Made by a program: the position numbers and the translations under genes. The notes beneath the pieces were generated by a model. That model was not told where the DNA came from and did no database searches. It was given only the letters and a program-made list of their open reading frames with translations. A DNA stretch of 64,000 nucleotides, taken from NCBI GenBank assembly GCA_964036665.1, contig OZ038529.1, forward strand, positions 8,788,501-8,852,500, in the 5' to 3' direction. Shown here piece by piece: positions 10,972 to 22,312 of this stretch. Origin of the DNA: Gordius sp. MW1 (Eukaryota; Nematomorpha; Gordioida; Gordea; Gordiidae). The stretch's first letter is position 1. Each line of letters begins with the position of its first letter.

Positions 10972-11493
10972 ATGGGCACCCCCTTATATCCCCCCCCCTT
11001 GTTACAACCCCTTTTCACCCACCAAACCCCCAGTAATGTCCACCCAGTTTGGTACCACCGCAATCACTATGACCGGGAAGAGCTCAACCAAATGATAGCC
11101 AGAGAGGTCGAAATAAAAATGACCGGAGTAGAACAGACCGGCCCCGACCTTCTAAAAATGAGGCTAAAAGGGCTCAAAGATGCTGATGATAAAAACAAAG
11201 CGGTACCCCTTTATCAAAAACAGTAGATAGACTTCCTCCTGGAAATGGGGGACGTATGGGACGACCATACTAAAGCCACTGAAATATTTTTCGAAAGAGT
11301 GAAAACCATTGCCATGGTCACATATTACGGTTGGCAGGTTGTAACGGGAAATACAAGGGACTGGGCAGTCAAAACCGGTTTCGAACAAATAGGAGAACAA
11401 ATCCCTTCTTTTCGTCCCAATTATACACAGCCTATGCCAAGGAAGGCGCCTTTCAACAGAAAGAAAGGGGCACCTGAGGCTAGGAAAGACTGA
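10972..11493 (+). pseudogene. gag-like fragment of a retroelement
   Basis: Two in-frame halves are separated by a TAG at 11224-11226. The left half (84 aa) is charged and helical in appearance. The right half (from 11245) ends in a basic stretch NRKKGAPEARKD, as nucleocapsid regions often do. The local base composition is much richer in C than the flanks, from about 10620 to 13350. It lies just upstream of RT-like frames on the same strand, so I infer it is the gag of that element. No zinc knuckle is visible. Confidence 0.45.
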
Positions 11494-11859
11494 GCAACGA
11501 CGACATGTAAGGGCGGCAGCGGCGAACCTCGGCTTGGTGATAACCCGCCGAGCATCGATGGGGGACGGAGTGCTCCAACTTGGCTCAACTATTATATCCA
11601 GTTAGCCAGGAGCATCGCTATCAATTCCGCCTCCCTCAATGATGGCCCGGATGAAGGATCCCCTCCCCTGGATCATCCTTCTACGCCGCTGCCCGAACAT
11701 AGAGATACGCCGGAATATCTCAATGGCCCCCTTCATGATATCGGATTAGATAGTGAGCCGATCCCCACAATTAACGAACCCTCCAATTTCCCCGCATTCT
11801 GGGATATAAGCAATGGAAATACCACCCCCTTTTCATCCCCCCTAGACTTAGTTACTACA

Positions 11860-13440
11860 TTGCTTAGACCCCATCCTACCCAATCCCGATTCACCTTTAA
11901 TGTCGCAATCAAAGGCTTTATGCCCAAATTCAATCGCAGGGCCCGGGCTAACAATAATTTGCAATACCTTGTACCCAGGTATGTCCGACCTATCCCCAGG
12001 GTCCACAGGGACTTATTTGCCCAAATCACCAACTCCGGTATTGTAAGACGCAACCCCCTAGCAATCGCGTCCTTTATGTACTTTATCCCAAAATCAGACG
12101 GATCACCAAGAATGATCGCTGATCTCTCAATTATTTCCAAAAACTTCGCGTATTAAAATCTATTCCCCTTATGGCGAAACCCCTGGCCATAGACTAGATA
12201 GACAGCTCATGCCATATGTTGCATATGGTTAATTGTGTGTCATATTTTCCTGCATTTTGAAGAGTGCCACTGGTGTATTTTAACTATATAATTTTGCCCT
12301 ATAACAGTTAATTTACCTTCCTCACAAGTTTATAAATTAAACGAACGTCAATAAATTGATATTATACAAAATATTGATGGCGCTATATTTAAACAAACTT
12401 TAATCGCAGTTTTTACATTATAATTTTTATGTATTGTGTAAATGATATTTATTTAATGCTGTTTTTGATATCTACCCAATTCAATTTTTTTTATTTACCT
12501 TTTTAAGTATTTAATTTGCGAAAATTACTAATTTCTATTGTATACGATAACCACTTTACCATCAAAATGGTGGAAAAAAGGGTACACATTTTGTGCATTG
12601 ATGAGCAGTCTATCAAGTCTACGCCCTTGGCAGACGCAAATTATGCCTGCAAAATTAAGAGCGCCTTTTTGGCTATCCGATTAGACCCAGCAATATCTCA
12701 CCTATTGGATTAAAAACCGGGCGTAATAAATATTCATATCCTATGGGAGCCTCTTTCTCACCATTTGTCCAACAAATTATGCTGGACTTATGCGGAAAAT
12801 CAATACTTACCTGCGAATATAATGTCCATCTTGACGACATCCTAATTTATGGTTCCACAGCAGCATTGGTCAGACAAGACACTAATAACTTCCTACGTCT
12901 TGCCCGCAAATGGAATTTGTCCATCAACAACCAAAAATCGGAAACAACCCCACAAAGAATGCTAATTAACCTCGCTAATCACCAATTATATCAATCAATG
13001 CCAAATTCCGTAGGAAAATTGACGCAGCTATTATGATCATAGGACATTTCATCACTAATAACCAAAAACCACACACAATAGTAGCACAAACTTGTCTAGG
13101 GATCCTCACCCATTTTACCTACATGGTCACCGGGTGGACAAAATTCTTTTCCCCGGCATACAATATGCGTCTAAGTAACAACACAATTCCATTCAACTCG
13201 AGACTGTTTCTACAAAAAGCCATCGCACTCAAGGCCCTGATGAATAATCCACTACCAATGACAACCATGACGGTGACGCTTTTGGAGATGCCTCAACCAG
13301 CCACATAGGCATTTACTTCATGGCTGAATACATGTCAGTAACAATTCCAGATGCGTTAGAAATGTTCAAGTGTCAGAATTATATCCCCACAATCAACCTA
13401 CTAGAACTACTAGAATTATTTGACTTTATACCAAAATTAT
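11860..13440 (+). pseudogene. Reverse transcriptase/RNase H remnant, split by a MITE
   Basis: The N-terminal RT part is at 11860-12154, with FIPKSDGSPRMIADLS. After the MITE at 12188-12623 the frame resumes with AFLAIRLDPAISH, then MGASFSPFVQQ and VHLDDILIYG (12743-13036). The catalytic box is HLDD rather than the usual YxDD. An RNase H-like segment FGDASTSHIGIYF lies near 13280-13320, followed by TINLLELLEL. Stops and frameshifts at the joints make it inactive. The class is uncertain: the RT-RNase H order suits LTR and tyrosine-recombinase elements alike, and I see no LTRs or recombinase. Confidence 0.6.
12188..12623. mobile_element. MITE, CATAGACTAGATAGAC family, inside the RT remnant
   Basis: This is an inverted relative of the element at 6157-6606, with ends CATAGACTAGATAGACAGCT and GAGCAGTCTATCAAGTCTACG. 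Flanks CCCCTGGC and CCCTTGGC match at 7 of 8. It inserted into an already present retroelement. Confidence 0.8.
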
Positions 13441-13849
13441 AAATATAAGCACAAAAGAATTTGAAGGTAAAAATTAATATTTATTTTAACAAAAATCTGG
13501 GATTTAAACATAACAACGGGAATAATTAATGGAAAAATATAATTGTATATTAACTTTTTTGTTCCATCGAAGATGAAAGGAACTATGTAAAACTATGGGT
13601 AAAGATTTCCTAAATCCATGCAAGATGATCCTGGCTCTTCGTGCATTAGTCAATCCAATTCAGGTGTGCAACTCAAAGATATTATATATAGGTGAGGAAC
13701 CTTTGAAGCATGGATATTAATTTTAAGTTGGGAGGAGACACCATGTAGGATTATATTTAAAACCTGAGGATGTTCAGTTAGATGAGATTTTTGTGGTGGA
13801 AAATTCAACAAAATTAGCCATTAAATTTTTGTCAATTCTACCTACCATT

Positions 13850-13965
13850 GCCAACGAGTGAACGCACCTTCAGCAAGGTAAGTCGTCTTATAAAAGGGAG
13901 CACCAGATTATTGCCTGATAAAATAAATAGCCTTTTATTTAGAAACGACATTATTAAATTATAAT
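13850..13965 (+). pseudogene. hAT transposase C-terminal (dimerisation) fragment
   Basis: One reading frame gives TSERTFSKVSRLIKG, then STRLLPDKINSLLFRND and a stop. This is the pattern of the hAT dimerisation domain: the S-E-R-x-F-S motif followed by L-x-x-x-x-x-x-L-L-F. Upstream sequence is too broken to extend. CGGGCC-rich sequence ending ATGCAGG follows to about 14180, suggesting this is the 3' end of an AGACCTGCA-family element. Confidence 0.6.
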
Positions 13966-14204
13966 TTTTTATTAAAACCGATTTTATATGCTCTAGCTTA
14001 GGAACTTCAATAACAATACAAAATGTTGTTTATACAAATAAATAATTTTTCAAAAATGTTAACTTTTTACTAGTGCGGGCCTGATGCGGCGCAAATTTTG
14101 TCTTTTATCTGCAGGCTAAGTGCGGGCCGAATACAATATATTTGAGGGGTCTGAACCTAAATTTTCGGCCCATGCAGGTTTCTAATTCAAATGATAGGGA
14201 GACC

Positions 14205-14377
14205 CATGTAAAGGGGCTTAGCCGGGGGAAGGGCAGGGAGGGGCGGCTGCTCCCCTCAATATCCAAAAATTTATTGAATTTTATTAATATTATGTCTAAA
14301 ATTTCAAAACATGATCCACTTGCCCCTCCCTAAATCATTATTGCCCCCCTCTAATCCCAATGCTGGCTACGCCCATG
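14205..14377. mobile_element. MITE, CATGGGCGTAGCC family, eroded left end
   Basis: The right end GGCTACGCCCATG is intact and the left is eroded to GGGGCTTAGCCGGGGG. The interior matches other copies (GGGGCGGCTGC...TTGCCCCTCCC). Confidence 0.65.
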
Positions 14378-16371
14378 CCCATGTATGCCACCGATGATGG
14401 TTATAGCTACTCAGTTATTATCTAGATTGGTCAATAAATAAATGACTTAAAATATCAATAATTATATAGCATAAATACAAATATCGACTTATAGTATATC
14501 TTGCTCAGAAATGAGCAATTTAAGTTCATTCATATTTTTAAATAATGTAATATTTTGTTTTCGTGTATTATTTTGTCACTTCTTTATTTGATCGTATTAT
14601 ATTTGTTAACCCTAGTTCTCATCCAAAAAATCGGAAAACAAATTAAAAATTTTTACAAAATAAAACGAAATTATTTATAAAAAATTTCAAAGAACATTAT
14701 TTTGAGGAGGGCAGTTGCAATAATTTGGGCTGGCCGGGCGTAGAAGGGTTCGGGCGGGCAGCTTAGTTATAGACTCGGACCATGCCGGATTCAGGAAGAA
14801 TTTTTTTAAACAAATTTGACCTTTTTGTTATATTATAAATTGTTTAAAAAAATGCTAATTTATTTTTTCATTTTTAAACAGTCAGTAAAGCAAAAACGAC
14901 GTATAAATAAGTGTCCACTTAGAAACCTTTCCGATAATAATTTAATTTAAAATAAAGAATTTAATAATGGCTTACTTCAACACAACACTTACAGGAGGCC
15001 TTTTATTAAGTTCATTTTGGACCTCCCTCTTGTGTATATCACTGCCAAGAATTTAACGAAAACAAGATATATAACGGCGCCCATAAAAATTAGATTTGCA
15101 AAATTCAATCTATTTTATATGGGTTTTGACTCTTTGTAAATATATATCTATTAGTTGATTTATGTTCAACAAGACTAATCATCATCTTTCAATAGTGTAT
15201 AAATTTATAGGAATTATCATTAGTCCATCCTTTCACATGCAAAAAATGTGGTAAAATTTTTACCGCCCCGACCTAAAAAACCAAGCCAATTCCTTGAATT
15301 TTATTATTGATTAAAGCAATTCGCCGTGTTAACTTAAATAAATTGATACTCCCTTGCTAATGATAAATTAAAACAAATTAGTTATAATTAAATAATAGAA
15401 ATATTCAAACTTTTACTTCATTTCCTAGAATCTCGAATAAAAAGGACAAAAAGTTGAGTCAAATGCTATCGAGACTAACCAAATTATTAAAATTCATTTT
15501 GGAGGTTAGGGGAAAGATTTGGTTATGAGCAGCAAATTTGGTCCTCCCAACAATTTTCTTACCTCAAACATGGTGCAAAAACAAAAATTCAAATTGTAAT
15601 CTTGTAGGGTAATTGGGAATGGACTGACTTTATTGGAGTTGCAACCAATGCAGCATACAAAACAAATATCTATGAAAACACATCAAAACCTCTGATAAGT
15701 TTGTTAATCCGAAAAGTTCAATTTTACTAAATCATATATTTTCTAATGTGCAATTAATAAAATTTGTTCTTCTTAGTGTTATTTTGAAGAAAAAACTTAT
15801 ATCAATTTTTCATATAGAATAATGTCAAATCTATTTATTAAACCCAAAAATTATTCTAAAGGTTTCACCAATTTAAATTTAAAATATTAAATGGAATAAA
15901 CTAAAGAAATCCTTTTTTTCACATATATCTAAGAGATATAAACATTAAAAAATTTTGATTCAAAAAGAATATAACTTGTTTAAAATAAGGATTTTTTATA
16001 TATTAGTAATAATAATTCACATACCAATCTGAGGTGGCCTCTTGTAAGACTTTACCTAAAAAAATGTGACACATCAATAATGACATAATAACTATTTTTA
16101 GATATTTTTAGTATATTGAATTAAGATAGAAAGGTTGATAGCTGAGATAGAGTGTAGACACTATTTATTCAAATAAATGAACATATAAAATAATATGAAC
16201 AAAAAAGAGGAAAACAAAATCTAAATAGTCATGAGGATATGAGATGATATATACACGATTTAAATATAATAATGTAAAATATATGGTAAAGGGCATATAA
16301 AATTTTCCTAAAATAACAAGATTGAGATGATAATATTAAATGAATATTTAACTAGCATCGTAGCTGCCTAA
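14378..16371. other. Long AT-rich intergenic region, 3' of the PTB gene
   Basis: No gene recognised in either strand. The right-hand few hundred bases probably include the PTB 3' UTR. A GGGCTGGCCGGGCG-type GC-rich repeat scrap lies near 14720-14790. Confidence 0.4.
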
Positions 16372-18030
16372 CTAAAATGCTATCTTTGAAAATGAGACTC
16401 TTATATACGATTCACCAATTTTGTAATTGTGTAAACATATAAGAGCATCTATGGCCTCTTCCTCGTTTATCATTTGAATAAGTGCCATTTTGGGATCTTT
16501 TGGGAAAAATCTAAAATTCTTAACATGTCTCCCATCTTGAGAAAATAGGTTTGCAAGAAATTCCTCACTAGTGTTGGGGGGAATGTTAGAAATGTGTAAG
16601 TTATTAGAGGGCGGAGCTATATTTTGAAAATTTTTAGAGCCCGGTTTCTTAAATCTATGCAACGGTGATCCCACAAAATCTTTGGTCAATTCACTATCGG
16701 CGTGATCTTCCTTAGGCATTTGAATATTTTGAATTTTAGAGGGCACAACACCTATGATTTTGCCATAGAGCGAGCGTTTGTTCAAATTTTGCAGGGCTAC
16801 ATTGAGTTGAGTGGTATCCGCCATTTGGACCAGGGCATTACTCTTCTTGTTGTAGAGTATTTTAACCCTCTGAACATCACCGTAAACACCAAACAAGATG
16901 AATAGTCCGTAAGCAGTGATTTTTTCTTCATTGAGATTAGTCACTAGTAATACTGTTATGCCATGAGGGATCATGCCTCCACCTACACCCATGATACTTG
17001 CTAAATGATTGTTCATTCCAGAATTATGGAGAGAAAAGGGTGAATTTAAGCTATTGACTGCAGCTGCTAGAGGAGAAGAAGCAGCCAAAGCTGCTGTAGC
17101 TGCCTGCAGAGCTGCGGGTGAAGCATGTGGCATACCCGCTGAGTTTGAAATTATGTTATGAAGATTAAGTCCTGCTGCCGAACCAACTAATGCTGGGTGA
17201 TGGTGGTGGTCTATGATACTTGTTGGCAATCCTGGCACTGAATGATGATGGCCCAAATTATGATTGCTATGACCAGTATTACCTCCTTTGTTGCCGTCCT
17301 CTAAAGATTTTATTTGCAAGTTGGTAAGGTCTGAAAATTCAATGCATAAGGTATCACAAGCATTGTATATGTTTTGGCCATTGAGAGCATTCTTTGCTTT
17401 TTGAGCAGATAAAATATCTGGATATTGCACAAGAGCATGAAATACATTGTTTCTAGTAAAAGTTATAATCTTTAATACTGATCCAAATGGCAAAAATATT
17501 TGTAATAAAACATCTGTAGTGATAGGATACACCATATTTTCAACAACAACTTTTAGAATAGAATTAGGTATTGAGCTATCTTGTTGCTGATTGAAAATGT
17601 GGGAATTATTATGCAAAAGTGATTGTTGGACATTTAGATTATTAGTTTTCAATTCTTGGTGATTAGAATATTGCACAAATATACGTCTGTTGTGTAGGGT
17701 AACTGGGTTTTTCTCATAATAATCAACCATATTTATAGCAGCCTGGACATCTGTTAGTTCTAAAAAAGCCTGACCCTTTCCCTTCAAAATTAAAATGTTT
17801 GTAACACGACCAAAGTGCATACCTAACTGAATAATTTCACTTTCATTTTCTGTGGCTAAATTTCTGATATGCACAACCTTTGATGGTCTAAAGTTATTTT
17901 CCACCTTAACCTTTTTGGCATCATTAGCCTGGTCAATATTATTCTCGACATTAGGATGAAACCCATTACCCAACTTCCCCATTTGTGTAAGAAAATCACG
18001 TTTTATCCCAGACGACAAAGAATCTGTCAT
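16372..18030 (-). CDS. Polypyrimidine-tract-binding protein (PTB/hnRNP I family)
   Basis: A single uninterrupted exon encodes 552 aa, close to vertebrate PTBP1 (about 530-557). Four RRMs are present. RRM1 (about 50-128) has VVHIRNL and ILKGKGQAFLEL; RRM2 (about 158-235) has LKVVVENMVYPIT and LKIITFTRN. RRM3 (about 357-432) has LLVTNLN and LFILFGVYGDVQRVKIL, and RRM4 (about 476-552) has LHISNIPP and MALIQM. SPLHRFKKPGSKNFQNI before RRM4 is a PTB hallmark. The linker 245-350 is rich in His, Ala and Ser. PTB proteins bind CU-rich RNA and repress exons. I start at ATG 18030; the 37 open codons upstream are almost all Leu/Ile/Phe/Tyr, as pyrimidine-rich leader would read. The lack of introns suggests retroposition or intron loss, but all RRMs look intact. 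Confidence 0.92.
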   Translation of the reverse strand: MTDSLSSGIKRDFLTQMGKLGNGFHPNVENNIDQANDAKKVKVENNFRPSKVVHIRNLATENESEIIQLGMHFGRVTNILILKGKGQAFLELTDVQAAINMVDYYEKNPVTLHNRRIFVQYSNHQELKTNNLNVQQSLLHNNSHIFNQQQDSSIPNSILKVVVENMVYPITTDVLLQIFLPFGSVLKIITFTRNNVFHALVQYPDILSAQKAKNALNGQNIYNACDTLCIEFSDLTNLQIKSLEDGNKGGNTGHSNHNLGHHHSVPGLPTSIIDHHHHPALVGSAAGLNLHNIISNSAGMPHASPAALQAATAALAASSPLAAAVNSLNSPFSLHNSGMNNHLASIMGVGGGMIPHGITVLLVTNLNEEKITAYGLFILFGVYGDVQRVKILYNKKSNALVQMADTTQLNVALQNLNKRSLYGKIIGVVPSKIQNIQMPKEDHADSELTKDFVGSPLHRFKKPGSKNFQNIAPPSNNLHISNIPPNTSEEFLANLFSQDGRHVKNFRFFPKDPKMALIQMINEEEAIDALICLHNYKIGESYIRVSFSKIAF

Positions 18031-18132
18031 TTTGATAGAAAGAAGTAGTTGAAGCAAAATAGGAAGAAGATAGGCTAAAAGTAATAAAAAAAGTAAAATT
18101 TGAAGAAATAGGATAAAAAGAAAAGGAGAGAG
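18031..18132 (-). promoter_or_regulatory. Pyrimidine-rich leader upstream of the PTB start codon
   Basis: Read on the minus strand, the ~100 nt before the ATG are dominated by T and C, with repeated TCTT, TTCTTCC and CTTTCT. These are the sort of motifs that PTB itself binds. A TTTTAG at about 18080 could be a splice acceptor for a 5' UTR intron. Autoregulation is inference; the composition is seen. Confidence 0.4.
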
Positions 18133-18141
18133 AAGGCACAA

Positions 18142-19308
18142 TAATTAAATAATAACCATATGTTTACTTTGGTCTCCAAATATGGACGTAAGAAAGGAAT
18201 CTTATAGACACGTTTGGCTGTACGTTACACACCACACGGAGTGTATAGATTATTAACATATTTTTAACAGGACAACATTCTGATATTTTTGATTAAAAAT
18301 TTATTTGATGTTTGTTTTATGATTAGATAATTTAGACTAATTTTACCGTATTTAGTAATAAATGAGTCGATTCCAATTATTACCAAAAATTGGTACAAGC
18401 AATTATAAATAGCTTAGTCAAATATAGCGATAGTAAATAATAGCGGTAGCAAAAAACTAGCCTTTTGTGAATTATATAATATATATTTTTCGTTTTATAC
18501 ACTAATCTTTTTATTCGTTTATCGTTAAACAAATAACCTTTTTTCTTTTTCACAACAACTTTAGCAAATTTTTTCGCTAGAAATAATTAACTATTTTCTA
18601 GTAATAAATATTTATATTTAGACTCTGCCATTGATTAACGGAATTTTTATGAAGTAAGCTACAACACTCTTAATTCTGTAAACGATAAAGTGTTAATAAG
18701 AACAAGCTGGTCAATAAATACTGATAAGAGGCTACTAAAAGGTATAAATTAAAATTGACTTTTACTAATGAGTTATATTTAGTGGTAAATTATTCAATAC
18801 AATGCTCCTAACATACTGTCTAGTCATTCACAATCTAGTCGTGGCAATATTGTTACAGTGTACCCTCGGTTTGAATGTTGGTATAGGATATTAGCAAAGC
18901 CATTAGAATCATCGAAAATTTTAGACCCAATCTTAAATTAAACTGAAGAACATGTAAAAATTTTTAGGCCCCAAACACAAACGACTTTCCTATTGTTCGA
19001 GATAGAAGGATTGAGATGGACTAGTATCGCGTTCCGTTAATTCTCTCTTATCGAGCAGCGATGATAGTCAGCATTAAAACCTTAGATCCCTCGCTTTTTA
19101 TGGTTCCAATCGCGAGCGGCTTAAAGCTTATTTCATCAAAATCTTGGGAAGGCTGCTTGACGACTTTAAGCTTTCATATTTCATTTTTTTAAGATAGAAA
19201 ATTACTTACACTAAAGACTTTTCTTGTCGGAATTGTCTTATCCTGGTGGACGAAATAGCCAGGCACCCTCTATATTGCCTTGCAAACAAATATAAATATG
19301 TTAGGTAC
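18142..19308. other. Intergenic region upstream of the PTB gene
   Basis: AT-rich, no gene recognised. It should contain the PTB promoter; I see no element strong enough to name. Confidence 0.35.
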
Positions 19309-19460
19309 TGATAAGAATGGAGTTTATTAAGTATTGATACAAGCGCGAGACAACAAAAGAACTATATGGCAATTAGAACAAAGGGTAAATCTAAAGTACG
19401 AAACGAATCGATCGTCTCGTTTGGAATAAATATTAAAACACAATATTCAAATATATAACT
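19309..19460 (-). repeat. 3' LTR of the retrotransposon (left end)
   Basis: Direct repeat of the right-hand LTR with scattered substitutions. Its boundary TG...CA is clear on the plus side (TGATAAGAATGG at 19309); the other edge is approximate. A purine-rich tract (AAAAAAGGGAGG on the minus strand) lies just inside it. Confidence 0.75.
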
Positions 19461-19486
19461 TATGTCCTCCCTTTTTTGGTTTTTAA

Positions 19487-19790
19487 TTATATTTCCTCGA
19501 TAAGTATTGAAGGTGGGTGAACGTCGCGTTTCGGGGAAGACGTTGGACCTATGTTAAATTGACTTTCCTTTAGGGGTAACTGACGGTTGTACACTTGCAC
19601 CAACTCTTGTGTATCTAAGAATCCATTCCTTAGTTGGTCGACATGCTTCCGCATTAGCCTTCCATCCGCTTCTACTGAGTAGGACAACGGTTCCGTTCTT
19701 GTTGCAATGAAGCCCTCATAACAACCTTGACTCTATTTATTTCTCACCCATACCGGTTGCTCAGGAAGAAATACTCCTGCCTTTAATTCC
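19487..19790 (-). pseudogene. Pol C-terminal end of the LTR element
   Basis: The frame near 19690-19487 contains LSYSVEADGRLMRKHVDQLR. This matches the conserved tail of Ty3/gypsy integrase regions, where the motif is R-x-H-x-D-Q-L-R. Just upstream PEQPVWVRN fits the preceding V-W-V-R-N motif. The catalytic integrase core is missing, replaced by kinesin light chain sequence. Confidence 0.65.
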
Positions 19791-20025
19791 TTATCATGCG
19801 CCAAGCTATCGATATTGGCTGCAGATTTATGCCAAATCCCGTACTCGAACCTAGAAACGGCAGTATCGGTAGGGCCATCACCACCTTTGCAATTTTTTTG
19901 CCTCTCTTAAACCACTTTCCATATCTGCCTGGCTTCTTCGTTGGTGGCTTCATGCTCTTTGTCGTAGGCCCTTGTTATAATTTGCTTGCTCGGCTTCTTT
20001 GTACTTTCCTTGATTTTGACACAAG

Positions 20026-21720
20026 TAGTGGTGGGAAAAAGTTAGGCGTGAGTCAAGCTCAGGTCAACCTTAGGCTAGGTTAGAGGTTTTTTGAAAACCT
20101 CTAAGGTCTTTTAAAAACGCTAACCTCTGCATCGAGTTTAAAGTAAAAATTAACCTTAAACCTCGAGGTCAATTAAGAAGCTTTTAGCTTAGGTTAGAGC
20201 ATAAAATTACTTAAACGCTATTAGGTATTGAGTACAAATTACTAACTGTGTTCCACGTTATATTCTGGCGTGACCTACAGGATCTAAGAAGATCATGGAA
20301 TCTATTCCTATACAACCCTGCAGATAAGATAGAATCATATTTGTTCACATTAGATAATATGTTCAATTCTAGGAACATTACGGATCTAAATAAAAAAGGA
20401 ACCACATTGATTCTGGCATATATGGGCCAAGGCAATGTTGAAAAGATTTGATCTTATTTATATCCCAAGGATATTACCATCCTCACCTATAAGGAATTAA
20501 TTGATGCAATCAAGAAAGTTTTTCAAATTAAAAGAACCATATTCCAAAACGTTGAATTTTATACGTTGCATTAAACAGGATGGAGAAGCAATAAAGGACT
20601 ATGTAAATAGACTTAAGACAATAGCAGAAGAATGTAATTTTGCTACTAATCTTGATGAACATCTCAGGGATCAGATGTTACATGGGATCCAAAACAATCA
20701 GAAATTGAAATAAGAACACGATGGCCTGAGGCTACAGATTCCAATGGCAATACAATAACATTTGAAGAGATATACAAGATAGCTGAAGCCATGGAGTTGG
20801 CCAGGAAAGAAGTCATAACTTATGAAATTGATGCTATAAATCCAAGGTATAAGCCAAAAAAAAACATTTTAATTGAGTACAAATTACTAACTGTTAATTA
20901 AATGGACCTAAGGTCAATATTTATTTATATACTGTAAAATTTCAACTTAGCTACGGTCTTTTAGCACTTTGTCTAATTTATTTCACATATACAATATAAA
21001 ATAGGAATTTTAAGGTTTATTCAGATTAAGAATAAAGCAAACTAACGATAAAAATTTATTTTATTTCTATTATTTAATTTTTATGGAAGAAATCCTACCT
21101 CTATAAATTGTTTTATTTTAAATTGCTACCATTTTGTAACATATCCTTTTGTGTGCGATGTAGCATGAGCGTGACTGATAGTGGTTGTATTGTATCTAGC
21201 TACTTCACTCTTTTCTTTGTGAAAGTAGTCTGTTATGCTTATGATGATGTTAGTTGCGGTTACAAAATAGTGGCAATTAAAAATAAAACAATGTATAGAG
21301 GTAGGTATATATCTAAAACCCTAATCACAATTTTTCCCTTAAAAATTAAAGAATTAAAATGAATTAAAATTATATTTTTAGTTTAATCTGCCTTATTTTT
21401 AATTGGAATAAATCTTAAAATTTCTATTATATATTATATATGAAAAAAATAAGGCAGACAAAGTGCTAAAAGACCGTAGTTAAGTTGAAATTTTACAGTA
21501 TATAAAAAAATATTGACCTTAAGTAAACTAAATTAACCTTAAGGTTTAGGCTATCTCTTTTGACCAACCTCATAGCGTTTAGGTTAATTTTACGCTCTAA
21601 CCTACCTTTAGGTTAGTCTACACATATCGACCTCAAGGTTTGAGGTTGATAATGACCCCTAACCTCGAGGCAGAGGTTAGTGTTTTTACAAGACCTCAAA
21701 GGTTTTTTGAAAAATCACTA
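20026..21720. mobile_element. hAT-type element with internal inverted repeats, inside the kinesin light chain fragment
   Basis: A perfect 8-bp duplication GACACAAG flanks it (20018-20025 and 21721-21728). The ends TAGTGGTGGG and TTTTTCAAAAATCACTA share the TAGTG start. Removing the element and one duplicate restores an open TPR frame across the site. Internal inverted copies at about 20903-20985 and 21448-21535 share GTGCTAAAAGACCGTAG. Arms carry many AACCTCGAGG/AGGTTAG motifs. No transposase frame is left. Confidence 0.8.
20250..20872 (+). pseudogene. Retroposed gag fragment inside the hAT-type element
   Basis: The plus-strand frames contain FWRDLQDLRRSWNLFLYNP, then DYVNRLKTIAEECNF, typical of Ty3-type gag. 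It is bounded by two copies of a 22-bp sequence, TTGAGTACAAATTACTAACT plus GT (20228-20249 and 20873-20894). An A-rich tail (AAAAAAAAACATTTTAA) precedes the right copy. Long duplications plus an A tail are the mark of LINE-driven retroposition. Orientation is opposite to the surrounding LTR element. Confidence 0.65.
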
Positions 21721-21780
21721 GACACAAGAAAGCGAAGTTGTTAAGTCGCTCAGCAACGTCTGGGTGATCAAAACCCATTA

Positions 21781-21939
<159 letters not shown>

Positions 21940-22312
21940 CTAGTTCCGTTATTAGCACCGTCTACCTGGTTATATTCGAACCCGAGATCTATGAGCGTTA
22001 GGTTTGATGCCCTCTAGTCACTCCCGCTATCGCTTGCCGACCCGTTGCTTATGGTAGAAATGTCTTCATCGTATTCCTATTGTTCGCCATGTACTCCAAG
22101 TGTTTGCCCTTTTCCTCCTACGCAGCCACATTCTGCTCGCTAGCAATCAACTTTTGTTGGGTCTTAGCCAACTCGTCTCGTAGTCAAGAATTTTCTTGAC
22201 ACAACCTAGATCCAGGAGTTGCATCTGGTTTTATATGAATAACATTTGGTTGGCAAAAATTCATTAATTCCAATTTACCGTCAAATATCGTGTTAGATAC
22301 CTTCTCAAAATT

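Noticed and set aside
18031-18141. A 37-residue Leu/Ile/Phe-rich N-terminal extension of the PTB frame that looks like a signal peptide
   Set aside because: PTB is a nuclear RNA-binding protein; the stretch is translated CT-rich leader, and the ATG at 18030 gives the normal PTB N-terminus.
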